Shown: in pieces, positions 8,401 through 14,736 of the stretch
How the letters are laid out: each line of letters opens with the position of its first letter
How positions within the stretch are numbered: the stretch's first letter is position 1
NCBI GenBank assembly: GCA_024680835.1
Contig: JAILBP010000026.1
Coordinates: 1-14,736, forward strand
DNA: 14,736 nt
Source of the DNA: RGIG6904 sp024680835
GTDB lineage: Bacteria; Bacillota; Clostridia; Lachnospirales; Lachnospiraceae
Direction: 5' to 3'
Position numbers and translations under genes: made by a program
Notes under the pieces: generated by a model
The model's database searches: none
Seen by the model: the letters and a program-made list of their open reading frames with translations, nothing else
Told to the model about the DNA's origin: nothing

Positions 8401-11400
8401 CCGACGACCATGACCAGTGAGATTACCGTAAAGAAGTATTGGAGCCAGGAAGATTACCGTAACGACAGCTATCGCTTTAAGTTTAAGTACTCTGCCTGGG
8501 GCAGTGTGAGTCTGGAAACACAGGCTGATGGCTCATATTGGGAGATATATGGCATATACGGCAGTGATGGTGGTCTTGTGGAAAGTGGCAGAAAGGCAAG
8601 CTGGTGGAGAGCCTCCAGCGTTGAGCTGGCTCCCGGAACCTATACTGTCTGCATATGGAGAGAAACAAGTTGGATCAGTGCGGCTCCATCTACACTGGAA
8701 GACCTGGAGAGCCTCTTAAATACTGATGAGTACCAGAAGCGTACGGTAACAGTCGACTACGGACAGGCTGTAAAGACAAGCCCTGCGTTTGGTATATGTA
8801 AATCTGTTCCCGACCGCTCACTTTTTACAGAGGACAGCGGATTTGCGCAGGAGCTTACCACAGCAAGTGGTGGTGAAACAGTACAGTTCCGATTGAATTA
8901 TGAGGTGACTGATACCATCAGGCAGGCCAACCCCAACGGACTCTATGCCATCAGGGTATCATTACACGGCAAGGTACCCAGTTTTGTGCTGAAAACAGAA
9001 ACAGACCATACATGGTATAACACCGAAAAATATGACAAGAATATCAACCTTTTTGTTGATGGTGAGCTGGATACGGAAAACACTTCACGTCTTATATATC
9101 ATAGTTACAATGGTCTGTCAGATAATCCTAATGGATTTGTTGTGTATACCGACAAGCCAAGCGGAGTCATATACTTCAGTGTAACCGGGGAAATGAATGA
9201 TAACAGCACTTATTCATTCAACGCAGACGGCTGGCTTTGCGGCAGTGAAGGTACTTACGGGTATAAAGAAACATATGGTGCAAGGGCAAGGGGTGCGATA
9301 GGTAGGACACTTTACCGTGTTATACCAAATGCGAACTGTGCCATCTATTTCGCGTCAGACTATCTGCGCATGGCGGACAACGGACCGGAAAACCATAATG
9401 ATTATGAAAATGGTATGTGGGTCTACGGTTCTCCTGGCAGTAGGGTGGCACTTTATATGGATGGGGTAAAACTTGAAGAACAGTCCACAGGTAGTAATGG
9501 GCTTGCAATGTTTTCCGTGAAAATGGACGACAGCTTTAAGAATAAATACTTTAAAGGTAAGTCTGGATGGACACTTTCCGGGAAACATGAAATATATGCG
9601 ATCACAACCTTAAATGACGGTAGGACTGCGCAGTCACAGACATTTGAGAGGGAGTGTCTGGCAAAGGGCAGTGAGATAAATCCCGCTATGCTGACTAAAC
9701 TGAATGTCATCTCTAACGCACACGCAGCGCGAGATAATAATCTGTTATATTACTATGGCCGGACAAATAATTCTTACAACGGGAGTTATAAGAACCATAT
9801 CTGGACGGGGTATGATGTGGAGCTGAAGCCTGATCTGACCTATGATTTTACAGCCACGGTGGAAAATGCTGATTACGTGGATGGCGATCTTGTGGTCTGG
9901 CTTTCTGCCAACGGAGATGAGACTTATCGCGTTCCCCTGAAGAGGGAAGGCAACACTAATACATTCAAGGGTCAGCTGGATGAGGGACAGGTGCTTTGGT
10001 CAACCTGGGAGGTTACCATCACCTCCAAGAAGCCTGCAAGAACGGGGATTGCTGTAGAGGATGGAGATATTAATGGCAAGGATCGTAAAGATGTGAGCAT
10101 GGAGGATGTCCTCAAGGATGCCCTCGGGGACAGCGGCAGGATCCTTAACCCGTATACCGGTGAAATGCAGACCATGGATCAGCTTGATGCAGATATAAAG
10201 AACAACCTGTTTGGCACAAACGGGCTTAACCTGCATACTGATGCAGAATATGAAGCTGCAACTGATGAAGATAAATGCGCAATGGTAAAAGAAGATCTGG
10301 ATAAGATCACCCAAATGATCGAATCTGATGCCAAAGCGGGAATGGAGATGACGGAGAACTTCTTTGACAGCATGGAGGAGATCATGGAAAGTCCCCTTCC
10401 TGAAGATATGGTCTTTGACGGTTCCCTTGCCAGCGTACAAAAGCTTAGGAGCTATATGGGCATCAATGTCTACTATCCTCTTGCACCTCAGGAGGGAGAC
10501 AGTGAGGATACAGTGGCAGTAAAGAACCAGCTCCTTAAGTACCTCGAGATGTCGGATGAGGAGCAGGAGAAACTTGGTACCATAGAGACTACCATAGATG
10601 GCACGAAGATCAGGCGCTTCCAGCGTGTAATGATCGAGACGAGCAAGGATGACGGCAAGCCCCATATGTATAGTTTATACATTTCCATCCACACGGACTC
10701 CCCTGAAGGGCTCATTCCCAACTGGGCTGAGGTGGATGTGGTGGACGGAGGCGTCAGTGAGATCGATGCTTCTGACCCCATAGTTGGCAGCGGTACGGAT
10801 CTGTTTGAATATATGGCAAACCTGACCGGTGATGATTTCTCTGACGGTGTACAGACACAGGGATCAGGGGACAGGCTTCCCGAACTTAAGCTGTTGTACC
10901 GTCCGGGAGAGGAAGCCGGACAATGGGAGGCAAAGGTTCAGAGTTTTACGGAGATAGCAGTATTCGGGGAAGCCAGTGTCAGCAAAGTGGAGCAGCTCAA
11001 TGCCGCCATGTGGCAGAACAATAAAAATATGAATAACGGCAACCAGACTCAGACGCAGAACCTGTACTGGAATCAGATGAAGTATTGGAAGCAGCAGAAT
11101 AACATACAGTCTGCTGGTGCCGGATCTGCTGAGGGCAGCACACTGACCCAGTTGGTCACTAATATAAATGATATGATCGAGCAGGGCAGAAAGTCAGGCA
11201 AGCTTAATGAAGAGCAGATCAAGGAACTCACGGCTATGAAGCAGAAAGTCCAGACCATAAATGACGCCTTAAGCCTTAACATAGCATACGAAGCAGGAAA
11301 GAGCGAGGTGGCTATATATGAGGAGATACAGGCATCAGTTGATCTGGTGAAAAATGCTACCAAGGCCGGATTGGAATCTGTTGAAATGATAAATGCAGGA

Positions 11401-13416
11401 GATTCTATAGCGGCACTGAATAATGTGAAGGATTTTGCAGTGGATACTGTTAAAGACTGTGCTATAGACAAGGCACATGAAACGGTTTATGATTCCGTAA
11501 ATGATGCTGATAATGCAGCCCTTGGAAGGATGATCCGGGGAAATATTTATTACACGGGTGCGCGTACACTTGCGCAATTACTCGACTGGACAGGAGGAGA
11601 GGATAGCTGGAACCTGACTTCATATTTTGACGAATTTGAGGAGGGGATCGGCGGAGGTATCAAGGAGACAACTAAACTGGCAGTGGATCCCAGCCGTTTT
11701 ATCAAGGAAAAGGCGGACCGGTGGACAGCGGAAAAATTCCGCCAGTATGAGGAAGACATAAATAATATAGTTGATACCTTAAACAATAAGTATGGCATGA
11801 GCAAGGTACGCGTGAACGGCAAGACAACAAGCAGGAATACCAACTGCGGCCGTGCCAGAGCCGGGCTTGATCCGTCGGGTGTAGTATATGAAGCAGTTTT
11901 GTCCAACCCTGTGGTTGGAGCTACAGCTACGCTCTATGAAAAAACAGATGCCCATCCTGAGGGAGAAGAGTGGGATGCCTATAGTGCAGGACAGGAGAAT
12001 CCGCTGACAACCGGTTCAGACGGTATGTACCAGTGGTTCGTTCCTGAGGGTGAGTGGCAGGTAAGAGTCACAAAGCCGGATAACAGGCCGGATCTGTCAG
12101 ATAACACCAGTGCATCTCATCCAAATGCAAATAAGAACGACGGATCCGCAGCAGGCTGGCTTCCGGTTATGCCGGTACAGTTGGGGATAAATATACCATT
12201 GGTATCATCGGCTGCACCTACGGAGGAAAAAGTTGAAGTCTATGCCGGCAGTGCGAAGGTTGTATTTAGTCTGTATATGGATGTGGCGGGACTTACAAGT
12301 GATAATATAATAATATCCGATGCTGCCGGAAATATTATTCCCTGCACGATAGTGCTGCCGGATAAGGATGTTGATCCTGAGAATGCATCAAAGTATTACG
12401 CAAAGACCGTTGTTTTGATACCTGCGTCTAACCGGACATTTGACAAAACACAGCAGTATGTGGTTAAAGTAAAAAAAGGCATTACTGCGTACAATGGCAA
12501 GGCTTTAGAAGAAGATTTCTCGGCTCAGCTTTCTGTCACGGATGGCGATACCTATACGGTGACCTTTGACAGTGACGGCGGAAGCGCGGTAGCTTCACAG
12601 AAGGTAAAGGAAGGTGATAAGGTCAATAAGCCTGAGAATCCTACAAGGACGGGGTATACCTTTGTTTATTGGATGAGCGGTGAGTCGGAGTATGATTTTG
12701 ATATGCCGGTGGTTATGGATATGACACTTAAGGCGAAGTGGAAAAAAACGGAAGGGTCCAATAGTTCAGGCTCAGGAAGTGGGTCCGGATCTTCTGGATC
12801 TTCAGGAACATCAGCGGATCAAAATTCCGATGAATCCGGTTCGGGAAAAGAGATTGAACCAGGGACAGATGATAGTGCTTCCGGGAAGAACACAAAGACC
12901 GAGACAAAGACAAATAAGGATGGCTCAAAGACCATAATTACTATCACTACAACAGAGACCGAAGATGTACTGATCACTGTCACTAAAATAAATACAAAAG
13001 GAAAAACCACCTCTGTATTTAACTACATAAAGACCGGTAAAAACATGCTGGAGCTTATAACGGTTGAAACAAAACAAAAGACGGTGAAGATTCCGAACAC
13101 AGTGAAGGCCGGCGGAGTGACATACAAGGTGACATATCTGAAGGCAGGCTTCTTAAAGAACAATAAGAAGGTGAAAAAAGTAATAGTAGGTAAGCATGTT
13201 ACGGATATCGGCGAGAACGCCTTCAAGGGAGACAAAAAACTTAAGATCGTTGTCTTAAAGGGAAAACTTAACCGGGTGGGCAAAAATGCATTTAAGGGCA
13301 TTGCTAAAAAGGCTGTCATAAGGATTAAGGTTTCTAAAAAGATTTATAAGAAAACAGTCAAAAAGATTAAAAAGTCCGGAATTGCAAAGACCGTAAAGTT
13401 TAAGCGTATGAAGTAG
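5458..13416 (+). CDS. Giant secreted multidomain protein (CBM_X2, Ig-like, InlB-type repeat, Lys-rich tail)
   Basis: A 2652-residue exported protein. AGGAGG (5446-5451) lies six bases before the ATG. The signal peptide covers residues 1-36 (basic start, hydrophobic core, cleavage after VKA). Two beta-rich blocks follow (about 40-175 and 180-360), then a CBM_X2-like domain (377-470) with the GTDYTV and SITIKNAYLKTL signature. Diverged Ig-like repeats run from 470 to about 970, and more adhesin-like beta sheet to about 1525. An acidic mixed segment and an Asn/Gln-rich, largely helical stretch (about 1840-2118) come next. The 'DPSGVVYEAV' carboxypeptidase-regulatory-like unit (2138-2215) and an Ig-like domain (2256-2361) follow, as in other large clostridial surface proteins. 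The end holds an InlB/Flg_new repeat (2366-2430), a Ser/Gly linker (2432-2478) and a lysine-rich tail containing two weak LRR_5 units (AFKG). There is no LPXTG, SLH or catalytic domain that I can name. It is probably an adhesin or polysaccharide-binding wall protein held by its basic tail; function and anchoring are inferred. Confidence 0.88.
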   Translation: MFTRREALKRILCFVLTLAMVVGPMSNMALMYEVKAEPNYPVFDADYFSSQSIYMDTDGVMSITWGYADSGELPDFDSTEYMAEIYVWYGDTATVPDNNFWIQSIDKTHFGTGNEGTFTASGGSFEGSLYWAHDTEHETPPTLAEGTSLNYQLEIMNDSAVVMSSDVVTFTVSAAYAGESSALPTPQNVSACLTTLQSGEMQYDASHDPENPDVKTLTGGNKVWAGVLLGGSPSSWDKDLVYHVVPLKGSNLLKIPTGTSGYLAYSEDAQKWQWSDYRGTIFSAVGLNGESVDSVGNIPVTAYQFSGTAPSDMAAMDGYYDGDDMIILVQTSLKSDPTVASNYVTISIPLNSDSLGKRFYPGEINDDPVTPVTVTQPAVSHSSMSVTTALLEDLKITKTDGSFTFDSLLCDDTVVEKGTDYTVEKNSITIKNAYLKTLGVGDHTLTFHYTGTVNETAPVDPSITLTIKKICTATVKVTGSGGNDITSYCTIQWKNKANGKVIANNSAVSTGVDAGTTLIYTVKPTSSLENYRFYKQEVSGEVTLTEAAIDINVELPMELCQFTVIPKDGENRIPEGYTVYWYDSNMRQTGTGNISPLISAGETLRYEIKMSGSNADTYNDVKRTLTAEAKPGNKDIDVAVTRKTSVVMTVKLGSETLDPKDYTVIWYTSKESTDEQNQITRSLVRYGTGRELKNIDVNELYYEIIPVDHDGVYNWIRFYPVPVSLDDPSDQNKPGTKKTLTMGTVNNLEAVVTEVGTVTLTVDVTNGGGFNLDVTATQTPWDGYAVQPNTWYYTKSNGAFNYTLTKGNDGKYTATVYDFDASVRVYEKNDYGYAGGNYETAYSNVKRKSAQDGTNMATTVALIPAALPDSIGLNITRETPSFDTGWHWEDDREVYGADGYISQENVYEYEEANSFDFSLYNVTKDAAVPEDDYTVIYSGAGQCVEFNTDNIYADKSVEVGDTLRLTATVDQDKVKNVHANIPTTMTSEITVKKYWSQEDYRNDSYRFKFKYSAWGSVSLETQADGSYWEIYGIYGSDGGLVESGRKASWWRASSVELAPGTYTVCIWRETSWISAAPSTLEDLESLLNTDEYQKRTVTVDYGQAVKTSPAFGICKSVPDRSLFTEDSGFAQELTTASGGETVQFRLNYEVTDTIRQANPNGLYAIRVSLHGKVPSFVLKTETDHTWYNTEKYDKNINLFVDGELDTENTSRLIYHSYNGLSDNPNGFVVYTDKPSGVIYFSVTGEMNDNSTYSFNADGWLCGSEGTYGYKETYGARARGAIGRTLYRVIPNANCAIYFASDYLRMADNGPENHNDYENGMWVYGSPGSRVALYMDGVKLEEQSTGSNGLAMFSVKMDDSFKNKYFKGKSGWTLSGKHEIYAITTLNDGRTAQSQTFERECLAKGSEINPAMLTKLNVISNAHAARDNNLLYYYGRTNNSYNGSYKNHIWTGYDVELKPDLTYDFTATVENADYVDGDLVVWLSANGDETYRVPLKREGNTNTFKGQLDEGQVLWSTWEVTITSKKPARTGIAVEDGDINGKDRKDVSMEDVLKDALGDSGRILNPYTGEMQTMDQLDADIKNNLFGTNGLNLHTDAEYEAATDEDKCAMVKEDLDKITQMIESDAKAGMEMTENFFDSMEEIMESPLPEDMVFDGSLASVQKLRSYMGINVYYPLAPQEGDSEDTVAVKNQLLKYLEMSDEEQEKLGTIETTIDGTKIRRFQRVMIETSKDDGKPHMYSLYISIHTDSPEGLIPNWAEVDVVDGGVSEIDASDPIVGSGTDLFEYMANLTGDDFSDGVQTQGSGDRLPELKLLYRPGEEAGQWEAKVQSFTEIAVFGEASVSKVEQLNAAMWQNNKNMNNGNQTQTQNLYWNQMKYWKQQNNIQSAGAGSAEGSTLTQLVTNINDMIEQGRKSGKLNEEQIKELTAMKQKVQTINDALSLNIAYEAGKSEVAIYEEIQASVDLVKNATKAGLESVEMINAGDSIAALNNVKDFAVDTVKDCAIDKAHETVYDSVNDADNAALGRMIRGNIYYTGARTLAQLLDWTGGEDSWNLTSYFDEFEEGIGGGIKETTKLAVDPSRFIKEKADRWTAEKFRQYEEDINNIVDTLNNKYGMSKVRVNGKTTSRNTNCGRARAGLDPSGVVYEAVLSNPVVGATATLYEKTDAHPEGEEWDAYSAGQENPLTTGSDGMYQWFVPEGEWQVRVTKPDNRPDLSDNTSASHPNANKNDGSAAGWLPVMPVQLGINIPLVSSAAPTEEKVEVYAGSAKVVFSLYMDVAGLTSDNIIISDAAGNIIPCTIVLPDKDVDPENASKYYAKTVVLIPASNRTFDKTQQYVVKVKKGITAYNGKALEEDFSAQLSVTDGDTYTVTFDSDGGSAVASQKVKEGDKVNKPENPTRTGYTFVYWMSGESEYDFDMPVVMDMTLKAKWKKTEGSNSSGSGSGSGSSGSSGTSADQNSDESGSGKEIEPGTDDSASGKNTKTETKTNKDGSKTIITITTTETEDVLITVTKINTKGKTTSVFNYIKTGKNMLELITVETKQKTVKIPNTVKAGGVTYKVTYLKAGFLKNNKKVKKVIVGKHVTDIGENAFKGDKKLKIVVLKGKLNRVGKNAFKGIAKKAVIRIKVSKKIYKKTVKKIKKSGIAKTVKFKRMK

Positions 13417-13440
13417 CCGGATGATTGAAGGATGTTATTT

Positions 13441-14322
13441 ATGGGTGACAAAGGGGAAATGTTAAGGTCTCAAAAAACAGTATCTGTGATCTGTATCAGT
13501 TTAATCTGCGGTTTGATCGGCGGCATGGGGGGATATCTCATCGGCAGCGTTTCGGCAGGACGTTTTCCTGCCGGCACCGGTGAGACTCAGTCAACCGGCA
13601 GTGTTGAAAAAGAAGGACAGTCATCTTCGACAGAGGATTATGAGACTGTCTGTCAGCAGACGGAAGCTGTCGATGTAGGAGAAAAAAAGCAGCTGTCTCC
13701 GACAGAGATCTATGAGACTGCCTGTCAGCAGACTGTGGCTGTATGTGCGGGAGATGATAAATCCTATGGTGCATATGAGAGCAGGGGTATATCGGGAGCC
13801 GGCTGTGTTATATCTGAGGACGGATTTATACTGACAAACTACCATGTAGTAGAAAATGCAGTACTCTATGATAAGGATATCGAAGTGAGATTGTATGACG
13901 GCAGAAACTTTGAGGCTGAGGTGGTGGAGGTATATGCCGGAGAGGATCTTGCGGTGTTAAAGATCAGTGCAGATGGTCTGACTCCCATAGTGCCCGGTGA
14001 CAGCGATGCTTTGCGTGTGGGTGAGCGAATCTATACAATTGGTCACAATGCGCTTAATCTGGACTTTACACAAAATAACGGCTACATTTCCGGGCTTGAA
14101 AGAACCTTGTCAACATCCATAGGCGGGGAGCAGGTGACACTGGATTTTTTCCAGATGGATATCCATGTAAATTCAGGATCCTCCGGGGGACCGGTCATAA
14201 ATGAAGCTGGCGAGACAGTCGGTATAGTTGCCGCAAAATACAGTTCATCCGGTGTGGAGGGATTAGGATTTGCTATCCCGATAAACAAGGTGTTAGATAC
14301 AGTTTCGCATGTAATCAAATGA
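13441..14322 (+). CDS. Membrane-anchored trypsin-like serine protease (HtrA-type, no PDZ)
   Basis: A 293-residue S1-family endopeptidase. One membrane segment (about residues 13-37, glycine-rich with GxxxG spacing) should hold it in the membrane with the protease domain outside. The catalytic triad is intact: His135 (LTNYHVV), Asp169 (GEDLAVLKI) and Ser248 (NSGSSGGPV). HtrA/DegP proteins normally carry one or two PDZ domains after the protease, but here the protein ends about 45 residues after Ser248, so substrate selection must work differently. Residues 64-111 hold a 24-residue tandem duplication just before the protease domain. ATG 13441 is preferred because AAGGA (13428-13432) lies eight bases upstream; the in-frame ATG at 13432 lacks a ribosome site, and ATG 13459 has its purine run too close. 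The gap from the giant gene is only 24 bases, so the two are probably co-transcribed and the protease may process or police that protein. Confidence 0.92.
   Translation: MGDKGEMLRSQKTVSVICISLICGLIGGMGGYLIGSVSAGRFPAGTGETQSTGSVEKEGQSSSTEDYETVCQQTEAVDVGEKKQLSPTEIYETACQQTVAVCAGDDKSYGAYESRGISGAGCVISEDGFILTNYHVVENAVLYDKDIEVRLYDGRNFEAEVVEVYAGEDLAVLKISADGLTPIVPGDSDALRVGERIYTIGHNALNLDFTQNNGYISGLERTLSTSIGGEQVTLDFFQMDIHVNSGSSGGPVINEAGETVGIVAAKYSSSGVEGLGFAIPINKVLDTVSHVIK
13629..13772 (+). repeat. 72-base in-frame tandem duplication in the protease gene
   Basis: Two adjacent 72-base units (13629-13700 and 13701-13772) share long identical stretches, such as TATGAGACTG and CTGTCAGCAGAC, and drift apart toward their 3' ends. 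Each encodes 24 residues around a T-E-x-Y-E-T-x-C-Q-Q-T core. The second unit leads straight into the protease fold and looks like the original. The first looks like an inserted copy that lengthens the extracellular stalk and adds a cysteine. Confidence 0.8.
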
Positions 14323-14448
14323 ATAAAAGCCTTTGTTTTGAGACCATTTCTTCGCTTTTGTAGACAAAAAAATCTCTTGCAGTAAAATAAAAACGGTATT
14401 TCCGGAGACGATAAAAGAAAGATCAGGGAAATATGGGTTGAAAAATCA

Positions 14449-14476
14449 GAAGGACGCGCCAAAAGGGGCGTCCTTC
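14449..14476. terminator. Strong hairpin, possible bidirectional terminator
   Basis: GAAGGACGC (14449-14457) pairs perfectly with GCGTCCTTC (14468-14476); inside, one G-G mismatch and two C-G pairs close an AAAA loop. No T-run follows on the + strand. On the - strand the hairpin is followed by a weakly T-rich stretch. It may end the giant-protease unit, stabilise an mRNA end, or act in the leader of the lipoprotein gene. The preceding bases 14323-14448 hold no gene or convincing promoter that I can see. Confidence 0.5.
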
Positions 14477-14524
14477 ATACAATTTACGAAGATATAAAAG
14501 CATTGTTCGAAAGGAAACAGATAT

Positions 14525-14736
14525 ATGATAAAAAAGATAACAGGCATTATACTGGCGCTTATGATGACCAGTGTTTTGGTGTCATGCGGTAACACAGGGA
14601 GCGCACCCGTGTCTTCGGATCCTGAAGAAAATACCAATATTGGAGAAACAGTTGAAGACGGTACACATGATACTGGGCAGTCGCAGCAAAGTACCGGAAC
14701 AGACGTATCAAAGGCAGATACAGATGAACCGGATTT
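14525..14736 (+). CDS. Lipoprotein, N-terminal part (runs off the window)
   Basis: The first 70 codons of an open frame cut by the window edge. The ATG at 14525 is preceded by AAAGGAAA, with GGA at 14513-14515 about nine bases upstream. The product begins with MIKKITGIILALMMTSVL and then VSC, a classic lipobox (L-V-S-C, Cys21). It should be lipid-modified and cleaved to sit on the outer face of the membrane. The residues after the cysteine are a Ser, Thr, Asp, Glu and Gly-rich tether typical of clostridial lipoproteins, and the functional domain lies beyond the window. A possible -10 (TATAAA, 14493-14498) precedes it but lacks a good -35. Confidence 0.8.
   Translation, partial: MIKKITGIILALMMTSVLVSCGNTGSAPVSSDPEENTNIGETVEDGTHDTGQSQQSTGTDVSKADTDEPD

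Noticed and set aside
10000..10665. Long open frame of 221 codons on the - strand within the giant gene
   Set aside because: It lies fully antisense to a well-supported gene, matches no family I recognise, and its translation is Ile/Leu/His-rich in the way typical of a shadow frame.
12761..12810. Low-complexity Ser/Gly-coding stretch as a possible mobile or slipped repeat
   Set aside because: It is a flexible interdomain linker with mixed codons, in frame and expected between the InlB-type repeat and the tail.

Overview
The window looks like chromosomal DNA of a Gram-positive anaerobe of the Clostridia, most likely a Lachnospiraceae member (Butyrivibrio or a relative). This rests on gene content, not on any marker gene: strong AGGAGG-type ribosome sites, frequent ATA and AGA codons, BspA-like leucine-rich repeat proteins, a Fe-S aldo/keto reductase, and a giant secreted protein ending in a lysine-rich pseudo-repeat tail. 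All convincing genes are on the + strand.

Region 1 (about 60-5394) reads as one transcription unit. An extended -10 promoter (60-68) is followed by a tRNA-dihydrouridine synthase (dus, to 1079). Next comes a 1026-residue leucine-rich repeat protein with no signal peptide (1051-4131), whose start lies inside dus. A Fe-S aldo/keto reductase follows (4182-5243), then an unlisted 20-codon cationic mini-ORF with a very good ribosome site (5266-5328), and a strong intrinsic terminator (5366-5394).

Region 2 (about 5395-14322) starts with a second extended -10 promoter (5394-5402) directly abutting that terminator. It drives a 2652-residue secreted multidomain protein (5458-13416), followed after 24 bases by a membrane-anchored trypsin-like (HtrA-type) serine protease without a PDZ domain (13441-14322). 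The giant has a signal peptide, a CBM_X2-like domain, several diverged Ig-like repeats, a helical Asn/Gln-rich middle, a 'DPSG' carboxypeptidase-regulatory-like domain, an Ig-like domain, an InlB/Flg_new repeat, a Ser/Gly linker and a lysine-rich tail. It has no LPXTG or SLH anchor. The protease sits where it could process the giant or act in its quality control, but that link is inferred only from position.

Region 3 (14323-14736) holds a perfect-stem hairpin and the first 70 codons of a lipoprotein gene that runs off the window.

No RNA genes, CRISPR arrays, insertion sequences, attachment sites or origins were found. The most unusual items are the cationic mini-ORF with its internal 15-base repeat, the cytosolic LRR protein embedded in a dus gene and built of supermodules, the altered cysteine spacing in the reductase, and the tandem 24-codon duplication in the protease.
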